From the NCBI RefSeq assembly GCF_000006565.2, contig NC_031475.1, positions 4,821,601 to 4,885,600 of the forward strand: a stretch of DNA of 64,000 nt, written 5' to 3'. Of the stretch, positions 1 through 10,200 are shown in pieces. The DNA comes from Toxoplasma gondii ME49 (lineage: Eukaryota > Apicomplexa > Conoidasida > Eucoccidiorida > Sarcocystidae). The stretch's first letter is position 1. Every line of letters starts with the position of its first letter. The notes beneath the pieces are model-generated. The model saw only the letters and a program-made list of their open reading frames with translations. It had not been told where the DNA came from and did not search any database. Position numbers and translations under genes: made by a program.

Positions 1-590
1 GACCTCTTGGTCAGCTGTTTTAAGCTGCCGCGTTTTCCTGAGGATTCCGATCCGCTCCTCGCCAACTGACCCAAACAGGAAACCCATTTCGCGCCGAACG
101 CATGCAGTCACTGTGTTTTCCTAAATTCTTTTATCGGCCCAGAGCCAAGCACAAGCGAAGGCGCGCCGTGACAGAAAGACGCAGTTTCAACGAAACCGCA
201 GCGGCGCTCTCGGACTCAAGTTCCAGGTTGCTTGCCGTGAGCGAGCTCAGTGCGTCAAGGAAAGGGATTTCCGTATGTAGTTGAAGATTTAAGACATGCC
301 ATCTTGACGTCAAGTTCACTCGGATAACCTTTCTTTTGTCGGTCTGCACGGAATCCTTTAATCTGCCTATGTTAACGGGACTGTGCATTCGGTGAAGTGG
401 TCGTTTCCCAGATCCTTCATGAGGGTCTGTCTGCCGCTAACCTGAAAACAGTCTGATCAGCATTCATACAAATACAGATTCGCATGTGTATATCTGCACG
501 CAAATTCATGGCCGTTGAATCCGATTGATGCAACACTTTCGCAATATTTCCCCGTGGCCCTGATCTGTGTTTGACGTTCGGCTGCTGATG

Positions 591-684
591 TACAGTCCTC
601 CCAGAGAAAATATTCTCTATCGCAGATGCGGACTAGTATACAGCCCTCTCAGAGGTAATCTTCTCTATTGCAGGTGGGGATTAA
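591..684. repeat. Imperfect two-copy tandem repeat, period about 48 bp
   Basis: Two adjacent units begin with TACAG at 591 and 639. They share the pattern TACAG-CCTC-CAGAG-TCTCTAT-GCAG-GGGA with scattered substitutions. No function is evident. Confidence 0.55.
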
Positions 685-1394
685 TGCCTCTCTTTTGTTG
701 AAGTCCATGCTGGACCCGTGGGTTTGAACGCAAGAACTGGATTGAAAGCCGAGAGAACTGTGCTGCCATCATCAGGTTTTCACGACTGTGCTGCGTCCGC
801 GCCTCCGTGGAAACGACACCACTGGTCTCGTCTTCAGCAAGTCCGGGCAGAATCGTTCGTGCCCAGAAGTTCGGCATCCTCTTTTATTCCCCAGTTGACA
901 CTACGGGTCATAGTTTTCTTTCTTGGGGTGTCGTCTTCGCAGTCGCTGCCTTGTGACTGCGCCCCAGCAGACTCTGAATCTGTTAACCGGTTACCTGTAC
1001 CTTCGAAATGGGGTTGCACTTTCACCATTTTCTTGGGAACGAAGAGTTGCTGAGAATCTTGGGAACGTTGCGTCCAAAGAGAAAGGAAAGGCTCTCTGCC
1101 GTGCGAATCTCGAGGTCATTAATTGGCTGAGACTGCGCCGCGGTAATCACCTCCTGTCCAGACCCACTCACTCCGGTTCCTTCGTTTCTCTTTCGTCGCA
1201 AAACAAAAAGCTAGAGAAACTCTCTGACAGAACACACTGGAGTGTCTGCGGCGTCTTTGTCCGGTGGGGACATGGGCGGCATGCAGCATGCCTGTTCTTG
1301 CCACAGAATTGCGTCTCTCTCACTCAAATCGCGAATACCTCTCGACGAAGCGTTTCTTACTTTCTTCAGTGCCGTGTCACCTGCTTATCTACCT

Positions 1395-1600
1395 CTCCCG
1401 TTATCTATATCGCTATATACATACAATCGTACATACATACATACATACGTACACAGATACAGACATAGATATATGCATATATAGAAACGACTGGACACAA
1501 CGAACATAGACATGGGGATAAATGCTTGCATATTTGCACAGATAGATAGATTGATGAATACATCTACCTCTTTATGTATTGATATGCGTGGAGGAAGCGT
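1395..1600. repeat. Microsatellite cluster (CATA/GATA/TATC)
   Basis: A pure CATA run lies at about 1431-1448 and is embedded in degenerate TATC/GATA repeats. It produces spurious open frames full of Tyr, Ile and His. Confidence 0.8.
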
Positions 1601-2696
1601 GCGTATGCGTAAGCTTGGTGTACGACACAGATGTTTTCTTGTTACGGATCTAAAGGTTCCTCATTCTGTTTTGTGGATGGATTTGTTTATATTGATGGGC
1701 CATGGCATTTAAAAGGGTTCACAGAATTCGCGGAATTTTGGATTTTCAAACGCTTCTCCTCTGGCGACTTGCGCGTTTACCTTGTGCTGAAGCAGCTTCT
1801 CTGCATGCGCGCTAGGTTCCCGTCCTCGGGAGGCACTTTTCTCGTCGTTTTCTGCCGTGTTTTCGCGTTTTAAAGCACATGCCAGGAAACCGGGATCGTT
1901 TTTTCTTTCGTCGAGGCATTTTAGCAGACTTCGTGGAAGTATTCGCTTTCCAGGAGCTGCCTTCCCTGTGTTCTCCTCTGCACCTTCGCTTCGCTGGTCA
2001 AATGAGCCTCTGTGCGCGGCAGCTTAGCAAGCGATGAGAAAAACGCACAAGATTTGTTTTCTTTTCCTCCGGTTCTGCCCCTTTCCTTGTGGCAATAAAG
2101 GACGGAGAAAAACCACTTTTACTCCCGAGTTTCACTCCTTTCTTTCAGGTTTGGTGCCGCGCCTCAGAGGAAAACGAGCCTCGAGACCGTGGAGACTGCC
2201 TTCCCCCGTGGCTATTCGATCTCCATAGCTTTTCGCGATTTGAGTGTCTTCTCGTTTCCTTCTTCTTTTTCGTTTTCTTCTCTTCTTTTCCGTCCGCTTG
2301 CTCCTGCGCGTTTCTGCCTTCTCTCCGTCTGTGCGTTTTCTCTTACCTTTTCTTTTCTGCCTTCTTCTCTCCTGCTTGATTTTTGATTGATTTTTTACGC
2401 GCATGAAGCACCTCATTCTCTCGCGGGCTCGGCGTTCTCCAATGTGTCTTTCTCTCTTCTTCCTCCACCTCATTTTCCCCAATCTTCCTTCCACCATTTT
2501 CCGCGGCGCCTCCTGTTCCCTCGCGTCTCTCGTGAACTTGCCCTCTGTGCCCTTTCCTTCCTCCTCCTCCGAGAGATTCTCTCGAAGTCTCCTTCGATCG
2601 AAAACCTAGAACTTCCTTATGCTTTGCTCGCAGCCATAGACGCCCTTCGCCAGCCGCGTAAATGCTCCACACCTCCAGTTCAGCGCTCTCCCTTCT

Positions 2697-2772
2697 TCTC
2701 CTCTTGTTTCTTCTTCTCCTTCCCCTTCTCCTTCCCCTTCTCCTTCTCCTTCCCCTTCTCCTCCTCCGTCTC
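2697..2772 (+). repeat. CTTCTC/CCTTCT hexamer-like polypyrimidine repeat
   Basis: Repeats of TTCTCC and CCTTCT run for about 75 bases just upstream of the metaxin-like start. This is simple sequence typical of 5' leaders and introns in this genome. It explains the Ser/Phe/Leu-rich frames that cross it. Confidence 0.8.
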
Positions 2773-2849
2773 CGCTTTTCTGCATTTCCATGTTGCAGAC
2801 TGTCTCGATCCGTGTGTCCTGCAGGCAGTGCTTTTTTCCTGTGTGAACG

Positions 2850-5258
2850 ATGCAAAAGCCGCGCGTACCATCTTTCTCCCTCTCGACTCCGCCGTCTTCG
2901 CCTCCGCCGCGTTCGCCTCGCTCGACGCATTCCTCGCCTCTCGCGCGACGGCCACTGGTCATCCACGCCTTCCTTCCGACAGATCCTCGTCTGGGGCCGC
3001 TGCCTCTCTGTCCTCTCACCCTAGAGCTGCTCCTCTACCGCCGGCTGCTCTGCGTCGCCGTCGAGTTCGTCTGGGAGACTCGCCTCCCTTTCTCCTCCTT
3101 TCTCTCCTTTCTGTCCACGCCTGCGGCGGCCGGAGGCGACAGCCTGCTGGCGGCCTCTCTCGCCTGCGTTTCGTCCTTTCTTCGAGACCCTGCGCCGGCG
3201 CTGGGTGCGCTGCTTCTCGGCGCAGAAGGACGAGAGACGCGCGTGGAACAGACTCACGCGCAGCCTCCGTGGGCTCTCGACAGTGAGAAAACCGGGAGGC
3301 TCCTCGTCGGGAGACACTTGCGAGAAGAAATCTTCTCCAGAGCGTCCTCCCGCCTGCAGGAGGCCGAGTCTCCGTTCACTGTGCACAGGCGACGCCGGGG
3401 CGAGAGACGCAGCGAAGGCAGGGGAAGAAACGCGCGGAGAGAAAAGATTGCGAGAGAACATGAGAGACCCGATTCATGTCGAGCTGAAAAAACGAATCGA
3501 GAGCCACAAAACGACGCGTCGTACGCTTGCCTCGTCGAATCTGCCGTCGGCGACGCACTGGTGAGAAGCGAGAGAGACCCCAAGAGAAGGGGGAGGATTG
3601 ACGTGCATGCATTCGAAAGTGCCACTCAGAAAACCGTTTCGTCTCAAGAGGAGTTTCTGTCTCGGAGGGTCTTTCGCGAGTAAGGAGCTGTTTTTTTTTT
3701 CAAAACGAAACGGCCTTCACGGACCCTGCGTGCGTTTCAGCGGACTGATTTTACGAGAGACTGAAACTGAGTTGATGCTCTGTGCAGGACTTCTACCTCT
3801 GGACAGACAATGACGTCTTTTCGAATTTCACTCTTCCTCTCCTCACTCACTCCCTAGGAGCCGTCGATGGCAGACTTGTGGCCTACATCACGCGGACCTC
3901 TCGGCTCTCTTCTCTCTCTCCGAGCTCTCTGTCCCCTCGCTCCTCTTCTCTCTCTCCTCCTGCCTCTAGCTCATCTTCTACGCCTTCCTCCAACTCTGCT
4001 TCTCGCCTCGCTTCTTCTCTGTCGTCTCGCTGCGGGGAAGGCGGACAGGCCGAACGGAGTGCCTGGAAGCGAGACGGCGGGCGTGAGGAGAGCGAAGGAG
4101 ACAAGCGGAGAGGAAAGAAATGGGGAGAGGAGGGAGAGAACCACTCGAGGACGAAGCAGCGCAGAAGGGCAGACGAGGCTGCGGTGCTGAAGAACTTGCA
4201 GCAGGCGATCTGTGCTCTCGCCTCCCTGCTTGAACAGCGCGGAAACGTCTTCTTCGGAGGAAAAGAAGGAAAACCGTGTCTCCTTGACATTCGCGCCTTT
4301 GTCTTCTTCGCCGTACTCTTCTCGATTCCCCTCCCCGGTAGGACTCGCGTTAAGTTGGTCAGAACGCGCGAGCGACAAAAGAGAGAAGAGCAAAGTCAAG
4401 CGAGAGATACACAGCAAAAAAGTCACGACAAAGCGCTCTCCTGTCGGTCGATGAGAAGGCGGCGAAAACCTTCCCGTTCGTATTTTTGAACAAACTTCCA
4501 GTTTTAGACCTTTGCAAGAGTTCGCCTGTATGAACAATTATCGAGCATATTCAAATTCGTATCGACATTGGAGAGACAAATACATACTCGCACACAGATA
4601 TATGTATATGCTTGTCCACATATGTACATGTGAATACATGTACGTTGTCAAACCCAAACATTAGGAACGTATGGATGGAAAGAGAACCAACTGCTCAGTC
4701 ACACAAGCATGGACGCATGTGTATGTGTATCTATTTTCGCGCATCAGCAGTGAGCCCATGCAGCATTTGTGTGTGTGGGCGTGGATGTTTTCGTGGACTT
4801 CAGATCGGTGGCACATCGAGGAGGTGCTTCTGGGAAGTCCGGGGAGCAGCGCCTTGGTCCAGTTTTGCCTGCGCATGCACGGCGCGTTTCCAGTCTGGCC
4901 AGGAGAGCCGATTTCCTTTCTGTTCGGAGTTCGGAGCAGCGTGGCGCGACGGACTCTCTCCCGAGAGAAAATCTCTCTTTCTCCGCAACTGGACGCCCTC
5001 TGCAAGTGCCACAGATGGCGACGAGGAGAGAGAGAAGAGAGCAAGCGAGAGCACAGAGGGGAGGAGAACGAGGAAGAGAACAGAGAAGAGAAGGGAGAAG
5101 GGGCAAGTGACCTGCCTCGCGGGGGCTCTGCCGTTCGGAAGTTCCTTGACTTCGCGAATGATTCCCTCTCTCTCTGTTCGAGAGAAGTCTCCACGTTTGG
5201 AGGCGTCGCGATGGTTCTCTCTCTCACCCTTCTCACGCTCTATGCCACCAAAAGATAG
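2850..5258 (+). CDS. Metaxin/SAM37-like protein (mitochondrial sorting and assembly machinery)
   Basis: Proposed exons are 2850-3560, 3788-4337 and 4804-5258, giving 571 residues. All junctions are GT-AG and keep frame. Exon 1 carries a metaxin-type thioredoxin-like N-domain: an IHAF start about residue 36, then LGPLPLCPLTLELLLY. It is followed by a basic low-complexity insert. Across the first junction the chain reads DAL-DFYLWTDNDVF, which matches the metaxin helix with its LxW/WxD pattern. Exon 2 ends with a GST-C-like block (NLQQAI...LLEQRG...FFGG...DIRAFVFFAVL). Exon 3 gives LVQFCLRMHGAFP, like the metaxin LxxFCxRIxxxYF helix. The last 20 residues form a hydrophobic tail anchor (FGGVAMVLSLTLLTLYATKR). 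Family role: biogenesis of beta-barrel proteins at the outer membrane. The start is the first ATG after an in-frame TGA at 2844. Metaxin-1, metaxin-2 and SAM37 cannot be told apart by eye. Confidence 0.75.
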
Positions 5259-5831
5259 AGAAGCAGACATGCGAAAACGAGAGAGAAAAAGAGACAGGGA
5301 AAGCGACAAAGAGAGAAGGAACGAGGCAAGAAGCGACGAAACGCGCGAGAGCAAGAAACCAAGAAAGAGGGCCGCATCTCCTCTCTGCAGGGTTCCTTTA
5401 CATTCCGTCTTGCCAGGTTTCGAGGCGTCTGCGTGCTCGAGAAAAAGAAAAAAATGCAGCTATCCAAAAAAACACTGAGGTGTCTCGGCTCTTCGCCAGT
5501 CCCGGTTCTGTTAAAATTTGCCTTTCGCAAGCCTGCCTCTCGGCAGTTCAACGAATTCCCTCAAAACTTCTTCATGACCGACTCTCAAAGAGTTTCGCCA
5601 GACCCAGATAAAAAGAACAACTCTGCGAAAAAACATCTCCCCACTCCCACACACCTCTGCACACAAGCATACATTCACGTACAAAGCTCCCTGTGCGTAT
5701 CTATGTCTAAAATTATTTACATATTCATGTATCCAGTTTCTATCTGTAGATATCTAAGCGCCAGTATCGAAATACCTATATTTCTACTTACATGCAGAAA
5801 GGTGTACAGATACAGATATAAATGTGCGCAT

Positions 5832-5843
5832 GTATATATATAT

Positions 5844-5888
<45 letters not shown>
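5832..5888. repeat. TA dinucleotide microsatellite
   Basis: Nearly pure TA runs are broken only by TGTATATG. The run lies about 570 bases past the metaxin-like stop codon. Confidence 0.9.
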
Positions 5889-5889
<1 letters not shown>

Positions 5890-6675
5890 GCATACATGGA
5901 GAGATAGGTGCGTGGCTTTTCTTTTCCAGAGAAAAAGGAGCAGAGTAGTTTGAGAAAGAGATGGGGAGAAGGAGTGAAAACGAGAAGTGTAGTGTTTCTC
6001 CTTCTCTCGGGATCCGTTATTTCGCAGACCGGGCCCCTCAGCATGTCAAACCCCTTCAAAAAAACAGATAGGTGTATTCTATATGTATACATGAGTAATT
6101 AAATATACATACACATATATATATGCATATTTATATATTTTTTTTTATATTTATATTTATATATTTATGTACATGGAATGCATGCACGTACATGGCAGAT
6201 ATGCGTTCTTGTGCCTGTTCTGTGCGCGCGCGCGAGAAGAAAACGCGCGCTTCGTGTGGCGTTTGTGTTGACCGTTGCCTGTCCTTTCGCTGCGTTGTTT
6301 GTTCGGAGAGAGGAGACTCAACGAGACAGTCTACAGACATCCCGCTTCCCAGTCCTTTTCTGAGACGAGCCACTCGCCAGGCATCTCGACGTCGGAGAGA
6401 GAGACACTGGAAACGCTTTCGTCATCCGTGCTGCTGGTCATTCTCGCGTCATCTCTGCTTTCTTTCTCGCCCTCTGGGCCTTTCGTCTTCCTCGTCTCTC
6501 CTCTCTCTTCGGAGGAACTACACAAGTCCTCTTCAGACGCAGGAACCGGCAGACGCGCGTGACGGCGCCTCGGGGACAGAGGTGTAGATACACTGGAGAG
6601 CCGCACGCTGCAGAGAGGAAGAGAAGAGAGGAGTCGCATGAAAGAGTGACGACGAGAACTGATAATACAGGCGAC

Positions 6676-6766
6676 GAAGAAGGACCGAAAAAGGGAGAAG
6701 AAGGACCGAAAAAGGGAGAAGAAGGAGCGAAAAATGTAGAAGAAGGACCGGAGAAGGGAGAAGAAG
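6676..6766 (+). repeat. 21-bp tandem repeat, four units
   Basis: The unit GAAGAAGGACCGAAAAAGGG plus A repeats at 6676, 6697, 6718 and 6739. The first two copies are identical and the later two diverged. Because 21 is a multiple of three, the repeat stays open in one + frame as EEGPKKG-type units. Confidence 0.9.
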
Positions 6767-7211
6767 CGAGAGTGGAATACCGAGAGAAGAGCGCGAGACA
6801 CTGGTATGTGAGACAGAAAAAGAAGACAGAAGAGAAACCCAGGCAAACGGAGAAAACGCAACGACCCCTTGTCCACTTGAAAAAGGAAGATGTGGGCAAG
6901 CAAGCATCGAAGACGAAAAACGGAGAGTAACACCCGCGGAAACTCAGAGAAGTGACATGTAGAAGCAAGGAAGAGCAACAGAAAAAAAGAAAACTTGCAT
7001 GTGACCGTCCATCGATACGCGAAATGTGAATTTTGTCTATGAACTTGTGAGCTTTGCCGGTTGATGAGATTCGCATTCTAAACACAGGAAGAGAGACCTG
7101 GTTCTCCCGTTTTAGCTCTAGACCAAAGCGCGAGTCCTTCGGACCCTCCATCTTTCCTCGTGTCTTCGACTGAAAGAAAAAACACAAAGACGCTCGTGTC
7201 TCCCATCCAGC

Positions 7212-10200
7212 TTACTTCGCGAAAGCACCTGCGAGGTGTCTGTACATCTCAGCCGCGCCGGCCAGGCCTTGGTGTTCGATCCAGCGTCGAACGCGGGCGC
7301 GCGAGGCCTGTCGCCACGTTTCCCGTTCCTTCTCGTTTTCTGCGTTTCCTTCTTCATGTATTTTTCTGCTGTCCGCGTTCCTCCTGTGGATTTCTGCTCC
7401 TTTTTCTTCCTTTCTCATCTCGTCTGCATCGACTGTTTCACCTGCCGCATTCGTCGCTCTTTCGGCTGTCTCTCCAGATTCTCTCGAGTCTAGAAACGCC
7501 TCCATCTCTTCAGGTTCTTCATCTTCGCCAAGCCACGTCGCCACACTTTCTTCGTCGTCTTCTCGGCTTCCCTCGTTCTCCCCTGTCTCTTTGAGTCTCC
7601 TCTCTGTTCTCCGTGACAGACAGGGATTTCTCTTTTCTGTGTTGTCGACGAAGCCCGAAGAGACACAGGTGCTGTCCGGGGCCTCTCCAGAAGCTGTCTC
7701 TCCTCTCTCGCGGCTGTCTCCCCTTCCGCTTTCTTCTCCCCCGTCCACGCGTGCTCTCTCTCGGGACCCGCAGGCCTGAGAGCCCCCCACCGTCTCGCTC
7801 TCTTTGTCTCTCTTCTGTTGAGAACTTCTCTCTCGCGTCTCCTGCGAGTCTGTGGCTCGCGGAGCGCGGCGACTGCCGCTTCGGGGAGCAAGGCTGCTTG
7901 CAGAAGCGAAGGCGCAAGGCGAGGGGTGTGGCGCAGGCGCAAAGAACTCTTCGGCCGCGGCAGAGACCGGCTCCTCCAGCTGTCTGTACAGCTCAACGTA
8001 GTCCAGATAGTCGTCACCCCACACGCTCGCGTCCTCCGAGGCAGCGCCCTCCGCAGACTCCAGCTGAGGCAGCGGCAGCAGAGGAGACACCGAGTGAAGA
8101 GAAGGAAGGCGGGAAGACACAGAGAGAAAGCGGTGAGAGACGAGGAGGGAGGCAGAAGACGAGACGGAGAAAGAGGAGAAAGACAGACAGACAGACAGGA
8201 GGGGAGAGAGAGACGGGAGACACGAGAAAGACAAAGAGGAGAGAGAAAGCGACAGAGGAAGAGAGAAGAAAAAGGAAGAGATGGGGAGGGTGAAAACGAC
8301 TGTAGGAGAGGAAAAACGAAAGAGAGAACAGACAGCGAGACAGCGAGTTTCCGGATTCCAGAAGATGCAGTAGACGACCTGCGGGCAAGACGAAGGGAAC
8401 AAGACTTGAACTCTAGAACACGGACAGACACCACACGGAAGAAAAAAACTCCGAAAGAGAGACAAACGAGCGACTTCTTTCACAAGCGAAAAGGACCTAC
8501 AGGCGAAGTGCTGATCCACACGAAGCCTGCCCACGCCCGCGAGGCTCGGTGTTTTCCGCCTGGGAGAAGAAACAAGAACGAGTGAAAAAAAGCCAAGTCG
8601 AACCGAGACATGCACGGCAGAAAGATGCGCGCGAACTCGATGCGCAGGCCTGCGCTGGCTGTACACTTTGCTCGCGTGTATCTGTCTCTACGCATACCCC
8701 AGTCTCTCGAGTGTTCGGACAGCACGAAAACGGCCTCTCCCTCCCGAAATGGCTCTTCACTTTGCTGCTTCCGCAACGACTTACGCAGCGCGCCTCTCCC
8801 TTCCTGCCGGCGCGCTCCACAGGCGGCTCCGTCCTCGCCAGCCTTCTCTCTCGCGCTCGCTTCTCCTTCCGGATGCCCAGACACCCCATCGAACGAAGAG
8901 CGACGCACGGTCTTCGCCGCCTCGTACTCTTCCTGCACACACCGAAGAGCTTCGCGCAGAATCTGGTGAGGCACGAAGGCCGGACTTGAGTTTTCCGAAG
9001 AAGAGGTGGATGAAGAAGGAGAGGAGGAAGAGGAGACAGGCGCCTCTTCTTGCAGGGAAGCAGCGGCGAGAGGAGCAGCAGCGCCAAAGCAGCAGACGAC
9101 CGGGCGTCCAGGTAGTCGGTAGGAGACTGTGAGAGGGGCTTCAAAGTGTTCTAAAAAGCGGAGGGGAAGTCAGCAAGATGGACACGAGAGAGGTCGATGC
9201 CAAGGAAGATGATGAAGAAGAAGAACGGTTCAGAAATGCTCTGAAAATAAAAGTAAAACGTTTCCTTCCCCGGCAACAGAGACGAATCTCAATCTCCTCG
9301 TATATCTATGCACATGCATGCATCTTCAGGGCTTCCATACCACGCAAAATTGCCCATTGAGCCTTCTTTTCTTTTGCTCTGTCCAACTCACCACAGAGAG
9401 CGGCCGTTGCTCGCAGTTCCCGCGAGGAGAACGTGAGGTGGGAGAAGGCAGGCAGTCGACTATCTGCAGTGAAAGAGAGAAGGAAGAAAGAAGAGACACA
9501 AAGGCGTTGTTGGAGATGTACCAAAACGCGGCCGAACTGGTTGAGAGGACCAGAGAAAAGGAAGGGGCCTCTGGGGTGTCGTTGGGTGCAGGTACACCGA
9601 AAAAAGATCTAAATCGTATTCTTCGAACCAGACGAAAGCACCGGGGCACCCGTGACAAAGGTCGCCGTAGTTAATGTGGAAGGTGACTCAGTCAAAGAAG
9701 TTTTTAGCTGACATGTTAACATAGATGTATGCATGTGTGAATTTTTATTTCGATGCAGGAACACGACCACCCACACAACGGACACAAGACACAACACTGA
9801 GTGAACTTCAACCTGTACACATACATATATATATATAAATAAATATAAATATATATATGTAGGCATGCAAATGCACTGTCTATACACCTGCGCTAAGCGT
9901 GAGGCACCGCGACTTTTTAGGCGCCTTGAGTGCAGCGCATGCGTATTGTTGACGGAGCTGAGGACCCCGGAGAAAGGCTTCATCTCTCACCAAAGACAAG
10001 GCGGTCGAAGTGATTTTTCTCCAGAACGATCTCGCCGTAGAGTCCCTGAAAAGCTGCCGTCTGCTTGGCCTCTTCGCTGTTCTCGAGATCTCGGCGATTC
10101 GGGGCATGTGGTTGCCACTCCGACTGGACCTGCGGAGCGAACGGGAAACTACCTCTGCCAGAAAGGCCGTGGACGCCATCACTTCGGGTGTACGTATACC

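Larger units (their letters stand above)
1..2849. other. Intergenic/upstream region, no confident gene
   Basis: No open frame here shows family resemblance, a plausible splice structure or a coding-like composition on one strand only. The longest frames (for example 923-1468) overlap frames on the other strand and run into microsatellite DNA. The stretch holds an imperfect tandem duplication (591-684), a CATA/GATA-type microsatellite zone (1395-1600) and a strong polypyrimidine zone (2230-2780) directly before the metaxin-like start codon. That last part is probably the 5' UTR or promoter region of the metaxin-like gene (inference). Confidence 0.5.
5259..7211. other. Region between the convergent 3' ends of the metaxin-like and RAD9 genes
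   Basis: Both neighbours end here, so most of this stretch is probably 3' UTR and spacer. It holds a TA microsatellite (5832-5888), an AT-rich zone (about 6100-6170) and a 21-bp tandem repeat (6676-6766). An open frame at 6559-6930 (+) crosses the repeat and reads as Glu/Gly/Lys repeats. It has no family resemblance and is opposed by open frames on the other strand, so I do not call it a gene. Confidence 0.5.

Noticed and set aside
2387..3286. 299-codon + frame with Ser/Phe/Arg-rich product
   Set aside because: It is the wrong frame of polypyrimidine leader and metaxin-like exon 1. The overlapping frame from 2850 has metaxin motifs and splices in phase.
5433..5948. 171-codon frame with Tyr-Ile repeats
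   Set aside because: It is created by TA microsatellites. The same applies to Tyr-Ile frames near 10970, 27100 and 40150.
7490..8434. Several 120-315 codon frames on both strands over the RAD9 tail
   Set aside because: These are shadows of the Glu/Arg/Ser-rich RAD9 last exon and its polypyrimidine intron. Only the frame ending at 7212 joins in phase to the RAD9 core.
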